Part shown: piece after piece, positions 37,193 through 44,411 of the stretch
How positions within the stretch are numbered: the first letter of the stretch is position 1
Layout: every line of letters begins with the position of its first letter
Assembly: GCA_029564115.1 (NCBI GenBank)
Contig: JAKQQP010000253.1
Span: forward strand, 1-57,972
Source of the DNA: Candidatus Rifleibacteriota bacterium
GTDB taxonomy: Bacteria > Riflebacteria > Ozemobacteria > Ozemobacterales > Ozemobacteraceae
DNA: 57,972 nucleotides
Direction: 5' to 3'
Program-made: the position numbers and the translations under genes
Notes under the pieces: generated by a model
What the model was told of the DNA's origin: nothing
Databases searched by the model: none
What the model saw: the letters and a program-made list of their open reading frames with translations, nothing else

Positions 37193-39247
37193 ATGAAAAC
37201 CTTAAACCTCAAGTTAAAGTTTGCCGAAAAATTGGCCCTGGTTCTGGTTCTGATCTGCATCATCACCGCCTCTGCTTTTGGTCAGTCTTTTGATCGAAGT
37301 CTCGAAGAGATTGGCAGGCTTTTTTCTGCAAAAAAATATGTCGAGCTTCTTGCTCGCCTCAAAGGTTTGAAGGCTTCTACGGAACTTGCCGATCTGCAAC
37401 TTTTTTTCGAGGCCGAAGCATTGAAAGCTCTTGATAAAAAAGTTGAGGCGCTGGCTGTCTATGAAAAAATAATCAAACGTTTTCCTGACGGTGAAATGGC
37501 GGTGCAAAGCCAATTTCCCGCTTTTATGATGCAGCTGGCCGTTGTTGATGATGAAACGACGGTTTCGCACCTTGAAGCCCGTGCTAGAACTCTGAATACA
37601 GCATGGCAGCGGGGAACTGCTCTGCAAAAGTTGTCGGAGTTGCCAATGCTGAAGCCGGGCCGTCGCAGCCGGATTGCGCTGGCGGCGCTGCGCGAATTTA
37701 CCGCCGACAAACCCTTTTATCGCACCGCGCCGGCATCGAATGAGCTGCTGAAAAAAATACTGCAGAACCCTGAACAGTTCGAGCTGATTGACGACGAGTG
37801 GCTGGAAATACTTCTGCTGGCCTGCTCGGAAAATATCATCGGCGAATTTTTTAAAAAGAGTTCCGGACAGGTGGCTTTATTCGGTCGCCACGGTCAGACC
37901 GCCTTCGAACTCATGAAGGCTGAAAGCCTGCGCCAGCAGAAAAAACTGTCGCAGGCCATGGCAATCTTCGATGGAGTCATAAAGGCTCGCAAGGCTTCCC
38001 CGGAAATAATGGCTCTTGCTTATCAGATGCGTGCAGATGCAAACTATCTGGCTGAAAATTACGCAGCGGCTGCTCCTGATTACCACGAATGTCTTAAAAT
38101 AGGCCGCTTTCCGGTTAATCGTATGGCGGCAGAATACCGCTTGATGCGCTCTGCGTTCAAAATCGGCCGTGATGCAGAATGTCTGGAAATTCTTGGTAGA
38201 ATCAGTAAAAACAAGGAAGCTGGACCTCTTCTGCCGGTCCATATCTATGAAATGGGCCTCGAATGTTTCGATGCCGGCCAGATGACACGCGCTGTACCTT
38301 ATTTTATGCTGATTTCTCGCGTTTTCCCCGGTCACCATCGCGCTGATGATGCTCTCGGCTATGCCGCCATGTCTGTCGGAATCCGCACAACTGAAGGCCA
38401 GGCCATTGTCAAACTTCTCAAAAAGAAATACCCCAATTCGTTTTTTATTACCTGGATAGCTCCCGAAGCTCGCAACGAAGAGCTGGTCGTTCAGAATGGC
38501 AGTGCCTACAAGCTTTCTAAAGCCCTTTCCAGGCGTGTGAACGTTTTGAAAAAGCTCTGGAAAAGCCCATTTGCAAATCACGCCCGCGCTGAAGCCATCA
38601 GATTAACCGATAAATACCCCGGTAATCTGGCTCTTTATCGTGCCATTATCGACATTGCCCGCGAAAGCGGTGATTATAACCAGGTAGTGGCATATGGCGA
38701 GCGTCTGGCCCGTCAGACGATGGAAGCAGACAGGTCTTTGTCTGAAATGCCTATCTGGGGTTGGAAAGCTTTGTATCCGATTGTTTACGAAGCACAGGTG
38801 CGCGAAAATGCCGCCCGCTTTGGCGTTGACCCGTTCTGGATACTCTCGATCATGCGCGAAGAAAGTCACTTTAAACCTGACACCCTCTCACGCAGCAATG
38901 CCATGAGTCTGATGCAGATTCTGCCGACTACGGGTAAGTGGATCGCCGGCAAACTTGGCGAAAAAGGCTTTAAAAAAGACCATCTCTGGAAAACCGACCT
39001 CAATATTAGATACGGAACCTGGTATCTGCGCTACCTCGCCGATCTTTTCAAAGGAGATCTTTACCTTGCCTCCGCTTCTTACAATGGTGGGCAAGGCAAT
39101 GTTCAGCGCCGGGTGGAGGCCGGCCCGCATGCTCATCTTCCCGTTCTTGAGCGCCTCGATCGTATTCCGCTGCCTGAAACTCGCGACTACTACAAAAAGG
39201 TTATGGGCAGTCACTGGAACTATGTCAGGCTCTATAAAAAATTCTGA
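37193..39247 (+). CDS. soluble lytic murein transglycosylase (Slt-like)
   Basis: 684 residues, exported: signal peptide LALVLVLICIITASAFG (residues about 16-31). About 30-530 is a helical, TPR-like superhelix resembling the ring of Slt70. The C-terminal lysozyme-like SLT domain (about 535-684) has IMREESHF with catalytic Glu557, SNAMSLMQILPTTG, and a late ASYNGGQGNVQRR motif (usually AYNAGxG). It cleaves the glycan strand of peptidoglycan to 1,6-anhydro products. Start chosen at the ATG 37193 because AAGGAG (37181-37186) precedes it; the open frame from 37142 holds the promoter-like sequence. Single-gene unit closed by a strong terminator. Confidence 0.92.
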   Translation: MKTLNLKLKFAEKLALVLVLICIITASAFGQSFDRSLEEIGRLFSAKKYVELLARLKGLKASTELADLQLFFEAEALKALDKKVEALAVYEKIIKRFPDGEMAVQSQFPAFMMQLAVVDDETTVSHLEARARTLNTAWQRGTALQKLSELPMLKPGRRSRIALAALREFTADKPFYRTAPASNELLKKILQNPEQFELIDDEWLEILLLACSENIIGEFFKKSSGQVALFGRHGQTAFELMKAESLRQQKKLSQAMAIFDGVIKARKASPEIMALAYQMRADANYLAENYAAAAPDYHECLKIGRFPVNRMAAEYRLMRSAFKIGRDAECLEILGRISKNKEAGPLLPVHIYEMGLECFDAGQMTRAVPYFMLISRVFPGHHRADDALGYAAMSVGIRTTEGQAIVKLLKKKYPNSFFITWIAPEARNEELVVQNGSAYKLSKALSRRVNVLKKLWKSPFANHARAEAIRLTDKYPGNLALYRAIIDIARESGDYNQVVAYGERLARQTMEADRSLSEMPIWGWKALYPIVYEAQVRENAARFGVDPFWILSIMREESHFKPDTLSRSNAMSLMQILPTTGKWIAGKLGEKGFKKDHLWKTDLNIRYGTWYLRYLADLFKGDLYLASASYNGGQGNVQRRVEAGPHAHLPVLERLDRIPLPETRDYYKKVMGSHWNYVRLYKKF

Positions 39248-39255
39248 TTAGTCCG

Positions 39256-39310
39256 CAACACACAAAAAAAAGCCCCGAAATCTGGTTTCGGGGCTTTTTT
39301 TTGTGTGTTG
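39256..39310. terminator. two-way terminator with 25-bp perfect arms
   Basis: A perfect inverted repeat with 25-base arms (39256-39280 and 39286-39310) and a five-base loop. The core is AGCCCCGAAA/TTTCGGGGCT flanked by eight A and eight T. It serves the transglycosylase and the convergent small membrane protein gene, whose stop is at 39314. Confidence 0.93.
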
Positions 39311-39313
39311 GGT

Positions 39314-39463
39314 TCAGGGCCTCATTCGGCGGTTACGCGTCTGTTCAAGGCCGCTTTCATCAGTCCACTCCTTGTAAAGTTCGAACAGAGTTCTGCTTAG
39401 CAGAAATCCTGTTCCCACTGAAAAACTCAGCAGATAGAATATTTCTTTGGCTGTTTCGTTCAT
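39314..39463 (-). CDS. 49-residue predicted single-pass membrane protein
   Basis: A small frame read on the minus strand from an ATG at 39463 to a TGA at 39314-39316. The N-terminal half holds one membrane segment (IFYLLSFSVGTGFLL, residues about 8-22), then a polar, charged tail (LYKEWTDESGLEQ, TRNRRMRP). It lies 12 bases after the excisionase-like gene and stops right at the strong two-way terminator, so the two would form one short operon. No clear ribosome site is seen, so it may depend on coupling. Not a family I recognise. Coding status is an inference from position and composition. Confidence 0.45.
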   Translation of the reverse strand: MNETAKEIFYLLSFSVGTGFLLSRTLFELYKEWTDESGLEQTRNRRMRP

Positions 39464-39475
39464 TGCTGAGAGGAT

Positions 39476-39697
39476 TTACAGAAGATGAGAATTGTCTTGA
39501 ATGATGCTGCTGACAGGCGAGTTGCTGGACTTTTCAAGATCACTGAGCCATCTGATTACACTGTCGGCACGAAAACGAACAGAGCGGCCTATCTTGACTG
39601 TCGGCAAACCCAGGTCTCTGAGAGTGTATATGGTATTGCGTTTAACCTGCAGAAAGTCCATCAGCTCAGGAATCGTCATGAGGCTTTCTTTCTTCAT
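39476..39697 (-). CDS. excisionase/MerR-like helix-turn-helix DNA-binding protein
   Basis: 73 residues forming an AlpA/excisionase-type winged HTH (HTH_17): MTIPELMDFLQVKRNTIYTL, then GLPTVKIGRSVRFRADSVIRWL. Such proteins act as small regulators or recombination directionality factors. GGAGG precedes the ATG. No integrase or phage gene is nearby, so a stand-alone regulator, or a remnant of a lost element, is more likely than an active excisionase. It is followed by a tiny membrane protein gene. The AT-rich DNA upstream carries paired GTTGAA half sites (39849-39883) that could be its operator. Confidence 0.82.
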   Translation of the reverse strand: MKKESLMTIPELMDFLQVKRNTIYTLRDLGLPTVKIGRSVRFRADSVIRWLSDLEKSSNSPVSSIIQDNSHLL

Positions 39698-39848
39698 CGA
39701 GTTTACCTCCGAAATTTGTTTCTTTGTATTGTTTACTAACCGGTAATTTCACCTATCGTCACAAAAACTTGCAGTTTTGAGCGCAAAAAAAAATATAAAA
39801 AAATATAAAAAAAAGCTAAACACTTTAACTTTTATCGTCGATATGAAT

Positions 39849-39883
39849 GTTGAAGTTCATGTAAGGTTCAACTTGAGGTTGAA
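39849..39883. promoter_or_regulatory. candidate operator: three GTTGAA half sites
   Basis: GTTGAA (39849-39854), TTCAAC (39867-39872) and GTTGAA (39878-39883). The last two form an inverted repeat with a five-base gap. It lies about 150 bases upstream of the HTH gene in a 552-base gap (39698-40249). The rest of that gap is an A-rich stretch (39783-39815) and the repeat at 40013-40181. Confidence 0.4.
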
Positions 39884-40012
39884 TCAAATATGGATGGACA
39901 ACCAAATCCCTAACTCCCTTTCAATGTGTCGCTCAAACGGCACATTTTTTATTTTAGCAACTTAAATAGTGGCCAGTGGTCTGTCAGTATTGAATACATG
40001 TTTAAAAATTGT

Positions 40013-40181
40013 TATTACGAGGAGCGTAGCGACGAAGTAATCTCTCTGCCCATGGGATTGCCGCGTCCGGGCTGGCGCTCTCTTCGCAATGACAGCAAAC
40101 CAAATACTCGCGATGATAGTTCCAAGCGCCCGCAATAGCAGCTTCTCTTCTTCCCGCTATCCACTATCCACTACCCACTAT
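40013..40181. repeat. family A palindrome plus family B heptads
   Basis: 40013-40051 (TTACGAGGAGCGTAGCGACG, then AAGTAATCTC) and 40079-40093 (CTCTTCGCAATGACA) are the two arms of a family A palindrome. 40157-40181 is a run of TATCCAC/TACCCAC heptads. Lies upstream of the STAS gene. Confidence 0.75.
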
Positions 40182-40249
40182 TCAAAGAGGGGTTGCTTTG
40201 CAGCCGGGGTTCATTGTACTATTGAGCCTCAAATGTATGGGAGGTTCTG

Positions 40250-40603
40250 ATGTATCAGCAATTTTCATTTGTCTCGGAAACCCGCGGGCAGATCGAGGTT
40301 CTCAGATTCAAGGGTTATCTTGAAGATACCGGCGGCACGACTCTTAAAGCTCATGTGCAGAAGTGTCTCGATTCCGGAATAAGCCGATTTGCTTTCGATT
40401 TTTCGTCGATAGAGCTTATCAGCAGCCCTGGCGTTGCAGCTCTTCTCGACATCAGTGGCATGGTTGTCGATGATTTTGCGGGTCAGATTGCTGTCTGGGG
40501 GCTGGACAAACATCATTCAGTCGTCCTCGAAATGTCTGGTTTGTTTTTTATGGCTCAGCAGGTTGCCAATGAGTCTGAAGCCATGACTGAACTTGCCGAC
40601 TGA
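40250..40603 (+). CDS. STAS-domain protein (anti-sigma factor antagonist-like)
   Basis: 117 residues forming one STAS domain: IEVLRFKGYLEDTGGTTLKA, then FAFDFSSIELISSPGVAALL. The usual phosphorylated Ser/Thr of SpoIIAA-type proteins (DSSGL) corresponds to Ser58 or Ser59 in LISSPGV, so control by a partner kinase is possible, though the aspartate before it is replaced by Ile. GGGAGG lies just before the ATG. No anti-sigma kinase or phosphatase gene is next to it. It is 42 bases upstream of a TPR protein gene and may be co-transcribed. Partners unknown. Confidence 0.82.
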   Translation: MYQQFSFVSETRGQIEVLRFKGYLEDTGGTTLKAHVQKCLDSGISRFAFDFSSIELISSPGVAALLDISGMVVDDFAGQIAVWGLDKHHSVVLEMSGLFFMAQQVANESEAMTELAD

Positions 40604-40645
40604 CCAGCTTTTAACTGCCTATTTTGCAATATTTATGGAGTTTTT

Positions 40646-42283
40646 ATGATCAAATCTGCTAAAAGTTCCGGGATCTTCAAGCCTGTGACAAAGCATTTAT
40701 CAGTCGTCATTCTCACCCTGGTCATGACTGCAATGAACTTTGTGGCCGTTTCCCAGGATCTTGTTCCGGCCCTGCTGGATCAGGGTCTTAGACTGTATGC
40801 CGCCAAAGATTATTCCGGAGCTGCCGATTACCTCGGTCAGGTTGTCGATATGATGCCTGATCACGACCAGGCCCGATTTTACCTTGTTTACAGCCTGGCA
40901 ATGCTGGGAAACCGTGAACAGGCTCTCGAGCACGCGCGTAAGCTCGCGGCCCGCCAGCCCGGCGAAAAAAGCTATGCCGACCTGGTGAACCATCTGCAGG
41001 CAGAGATTGCCAAGATCAGCCAGCAGAAACAGCAGCAACAGGCGGCGCGCTCTATTCCCAAAGAGGTTGTTCTTGGTGAATACCAGTCGCGTGATGTCAT
41101 GCGTGAACCGATGCTGAGCACTCAGACACGCAATATCGCTCCGCCTCGTGAGCGCACCAGGCTCGACGACGCCATCGAAAAAATCGACGAAGAAAAATAT
41201 GCTTCAGCTACCGCCATTCTCAACGAAATTCTCGGCAAAGAGCCGAAAAATTCAAAAGCCATGCATTATCTTGGCGTTATAAATTTCAATGGTGGCAGAT
41301 TTGCCGAGGCAATCAAGGATTTCGAAAAGGCTCTTGCCGCTGATAATACCAACTTTCAGAGCCGGTTTTTGCTCGGAGACTGCTATCGCGCCCTCGACAG
41401 CTATGCGAAGGCTGAAGAACAGTTTCGCAAGGCCGTTGAACTCAAAGAAGACGCTTTTGCAATGCTCAACCTGGCTGACGTTCTGGCAAAACAGGGGCGA
41501 TTGAAACAGGCTGAAGAAATTTACGAAAAAATTCTCAAAAAAGACAGTCAGATTTCAGATGCCAGCGTCGGACTCGCTCAGATCAAGCTTTATAAAGGCC
41601 ATATCGACGAAGCCTCTGAAATGGTTAACAGTGCCATCGCCCGCAGTGGTAACCCTGAAGCTCATTATATCAAGGCGCAGATCCTGCTCGAACATAAACT
41701 TTTTGAAGATGCCGCTGAAGAAGCCGGTAAAGCCATGACTGCCGCGCCCGGCAATCTCAAATATCGCGCTATCAAGGCTCTGGCTCTGGTGCGAAGCTTC
41801 AACGTGGCTCGCGGGCTGGAAGAAGCCGCCGAAATTATGCGTGAGCACCCGGATAATATAGACGCCAGGCTGGTTCTTGCCGAAGGGCTGATCATGAGTG
41901 GGGCTTCCGGCGATGCAGACGAACACCTTGCTGCCGTCGAAAAACGCCTTAAACACCCGCAGGTTGCTTACCTTCGCGCTACCGCCGCCATGAAAAACGG
42001 CGAAAACGACAATGCCGGAAAATATTTTCGCGAATTTCTCGAACTGTCGGCCGGTCAGCCTCGAGCTTCTTTCGAATACGCCGCCTTCCTCGAAACTTCC
42101 GGCCAGGAAGCCGACGCTCTAACCGCTTACTACGAAATATCCGAGCAGTTCAAAGACACTGCTTACGCCGAACAGGCAAAAGAGGCCATCGCCCGTCTCG
42201 AAGAAAAGAAGACCGGTGTGACTCCGACTGCAGCACCCGCTCCGGCCGCCCAGAACCTGCGCCCGGGCAAAGTTAAATACTGA
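40646..42283 (+). CDS. exported TPR protein
   Basis: 545 residues. An N-terminal signal or anchor segment (LSVVILTLVMTAMNFVAVS, residues about 18-36) is followed by tetratricopeptide repeats in two blocks. The first is about 45-120 (LYAAKDYSGAADYLGQVVDM), then a Gln-rich linker (ISQQKQQQQAAR). The second is a longer block, about 175-520, with repeats such as GRFAEAIKDFEKALAADN and DSYAKAEEQFRKAVELK. It ends in an Ala/Pro-rich tail. It is a periplasmic or membrane-held protein interaction scaffold. GGAG precedes the ATG. 27 bases separate it from glmS, so co-transcription is likely; a functional tie to wall synthesis is only a guess. Confidence 0.85.
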   Translation: MIKSAKSSGIFKPVTKHLSVVILTLVMTAMNFVAVSQDLVPALLDQGLRLYAAKDYSGAADYLGQVVDMMPDHDQARFYLVYSLAMLGNREQALEHARKLAARQPGEKSYADLVNHLQAEIAKISQQKQQQQAARSIPKEVVLGEYQSRDVMREPMLSTQTRNIAPPRERTRLDDAIEKIDEEKYASATAILNEILGKEPKNSKAMHYLGVINFNGGRFAEAIKDFEKALAADNTNFQSRFLLGDCYRALDSYAKAEEQFRKAVELKEDAFAMLNLADVLAKQGRLKQAEEIYEKILKKDSQISDASVGLAQIKLYKGHIDEASEMVNSAIARSGNPEAHYIKAQILLEHKLFEDAAEEAGKAMTAAPGNLKYRAIKALALVRSFNVARGLEEAAEIMREHPDNIDARLVLAEGLIMSGASGDADEHLAAVEKRLKHPQVAYLRATAAMKNGENDNAGKYFREFLELSAGQPRASFEYAAFLETSGQEADALTAYYEISEQFKDTAYAEQAKEAIARLEEKKTGVTPTAAPAPAAQNLRPGKVKY

Positions 42284-42310
42284 TCGACAGCTGAAAGGAA
42301 AGCTCCTGAA

Positions 42311-44143
42311 ATGTGCGGAATCATTGGTTATATTGGCAGTAAACCCGCTAACGAAGTAATTTTTGACGGTTTGACCCGTCTCGAATATCGCGGTTACGAC
42401 TCGGCCGGCGTCGCCGTCGTCGACAATCAGAAAATCCACGTGCGCAAAGATATCGGCAAATTGCGCAATATTCGCAAAATGCTGCTCGACGAGTTCGGTT
42501 CTGAATCGACGATCGGTATTGGTCACACCCGCTGGGCTACCCACGGTCGCCCCTCGGCTTTCAACGCTCATCCTCACGGTGATTGCGGTGGCACTCTTAT
42601 GGTCGCCCACAACGGCATTATCGAGAACTTCATGAAGCTGCGCAAAAAGCTGACGGAATCAGGCCATAAATTCACTTCTGAAACAGATTCAGAAGTGCTC
42701 GCTCACCTGATCGAAGCCGCTTACAAAGGCGACCTCAGGCAGGCCGTCGTCGATGCCGTCAAGTCGGTTGAAGGCGCTTATGCCATCGCCGTCATCCACC
42801 GCGACCACCCCCACGAAATCGTCTGCGTCCGCAAGGAAAGCCCGCTGATCGTCGGTCTCGGCAAAGATGAGAACTTCGTTGCTTCTGATGTAACCGCTAT
42901 TCTGCAGTATACCCGTCAGGTCGTTTATCTGGAAAATTTTGAAGGAGCCGTGGTCAGCCGTTCCGGCGTCGAATTTTTCAGTCTCGAATCCGGTTCGGTC
43001 AGCAAAACCCCGGTACAGATCGACTGGAACCCGGTAGCCGCCGAAAAGGGCGGGTTTTCACATTTTATGCTCAAAGAAATCTACGAGCAGCCTCAGGTCA
43101 TTCGCAACACCATTGGTGGCCGCACTTCAGAAGAAGAAGGCAAAATCTATCTCGAAGAACTCAAACTGACCGGCCCCGATATCTACCGCACCCAGCGCAT
43201 CGTCATGGTCGCCTGCGGCACCGCTTATTACGCCGCCTGTGTCGGCAAATATCTCATCGAAAGTCTTGTTAAAATACCGGTAGAATGTGACCTGGCAAGC
43301 GAATTTCGCTACCGCTCGCCACTGGTCGACGCCAATACCCTGGTTATCGCCATCAGTCAGTCGGGCGAAACCGCCGATACCCTCGCCGCTGTCAAGGAAG
43401 CCCGTAAACGCGGAGCCAAAGTTCTGGGCATTGTCAACGCCAAAGAATCGTCTCTGACCCGCGAAGTGGACGGTCTTGTCTATATTCATGCCGGCCCAGA
43501 AATCGGCGTGGCTTCGACCAAAGCCTATATTGCCATGCTTACCGCTCTTACCCTGCTGGCTCTCATGCTCGGAAAAATCCGTTCGGTTCTAGAGCCAGCC
43601 TATGTCCAGGAAAAAATCCGGGAACTCAAAATACTGCCCCAGCAGATCGAAAGAGTACTCGACAAGCACGAACAGATTCGCGAACTTGCCGGGCACTACC
43701 TGAATGCCAAAAGCTTCCTGTTTCTCGGTCGTGGCCTGAATTACCCAACCGCCCTCGAGGGTGCCCTCAAACTCAAGGAAATAAGCTATATCCACGCTGA
43801 AGGCTACGCCGCCGGCGAAATGAAACACGGGCCCATCGCTCTGGTTGACCACGAAATGCCGATCATGGCAATCGTCACCGAATCTGATCTCTACGACAAG
43901 ACAATTTCGAACCTCAAAGAAGTGCAGGCCCGCTCCGGCCGTCTTCTTGCCATCGCCACCGAAGGCGACCATGAAATTCACTCTCTTACCGATCACGTAA
44001 TCGAGGTTCCCAGAGTTTCCGACATCTTTTCACCAATCATCAACGCCATCCCCCTGCAACTGTTCGCCTACTACGTCGCCGACCTGCGCGGCCTGGACGT
44101 CGATCAGCCCCGCAATCTTGCCAAATCCGTAACCGTAGAATAA
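42311..44143 (+). CDS. glmS: glutamine--fructose-6-phosphate aminotransferase GlmS
   Basis: 610 residues, standard length. The N-terminal glutamine amidotransferase domain starts MCGIIGYIG, with the catalytic cysteine exposed once Met is removed, and has HTRWATHG and AHNGIIEN. The C-terminal half has two SIS sugar-isomerase domains (ACGTAYYA, SQSGETADT, GRGLNYPTALEGALKLKEIS) and the closing DQPRNLAKSVTVE. It makes glucosamine-6-phosphate, the first step to UDP-GlcNAc for peptidoglycan and LPS. AAAGGAA precedes the ATG. The 27-base leader is too short for a glmS ribozyme. A repeat array follows. Confidence 0.97.
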   Translation: MCGIIGYIGSKPANEVIFDGLTRLEYRGYDSAGVAVVDNQKIHVRKDIGKLRNIRKMLLDEFGSESTIGIGHTRWATHGRPSAFNAHPHGDCGGTLMVAHNGIIENFMKLRKKLTESGHKFTSETDSEVLAHLIEAAYKGDLRQAVVDAVKSVEGAYAIAVIHRDHPHEIVCVRKESPLIVGLGKDENFVASDVTAILQYTRQVVYLENFEGAVVSRSGVEFFSLESGSVSKTPVQIDWNPVAAEKGGFSHFMLKEIYEQPQVIRNTIGGRTSEEEGKIYLEELKLTGPDIYRTQRIVMVACGTAYYAACVGKYLIESLVKIPVECDLASEFRYRSPLVDANTLVIAISQSGETADTLAAVKEARKRGAKVLGIVNAKESSLTREVDGLVYIHAGPEIGVASTKAYIAMLTALTLLALMLGKIRSVLEPAYVQEKIRELKILPQQIERVLDKHEQIRELAGHYLNAKSFLFLGRGLNYPTALEGALKLKEISYIHAEGYAAGEMKHGPIALVDHEMPIMAIVTESDLYDKTISNLKEVQARSGRLLAIATEGDHEIHSLTDHVIEVPRVSDIFSPIINAIPLQLFAYYVADLRGLDVDQPRNLAKSVTVE

Positions 44144-44165
44144 CTCATCCCCAGTTCCTAAATTA

Positions 44166-44410
44166 TTATCCGTGTCATCTGAGTTCATCCGTGGCTCACT
44201 TTCATCTGTGTCATCCGAGTTCATCCGTGGCTCTCTCTCTTCTCACTTTTATCCGTGTCATTCGAGTTCATCCGTGGCCTCTCTCTTCTCACTTTCGTCC
44301 GTGTCATCCGAGTTCATCCGTGGCTCTCTCTCTTCACACTTTCGTCCGTGTCATCCGAGTTCATCCGTGGCTCTCTCTCTCTCTCTTCACCTCTTAAATT
44401 AGAGTTCATC
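44166..44410. repeat. tandem array of ~47-bp family C units with CT runs
   Basis: Five copies of GAGTTCATCCGTGG at 44181, 44217, 44264, 44310 and 44357. The units are 36, 47, 46 and 47 bases long and separated by CT-rich spacers and CGTGTCATC. A sixth, shortened copy (GAGTTCATCTGTGG, 44403-44416) runs into mutS2 and provides its GTG start. The changing CT run lengths suggest slippage. Confidence 0.85.
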
Positions 44411-44411
44411 T

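Noticed and set aside
39777..39965. 62-codon frame in the AT-rich gap
   Set aside because: Low-complexity Lys-rich start from an A run and no ribosome site; overlaps the half-site region.
42284..42310. glmS ribozyme in the glmS leader
   Set aside because: Only 27 bases separate the TPR gene and glmS, too short for the ribozyme.
44166..44410. Regular repeats that look like a short CRISPR array
   Set aside because: The units have no unique spacers; intervening bases are CT-rich and near identical, and no cas gene is present.
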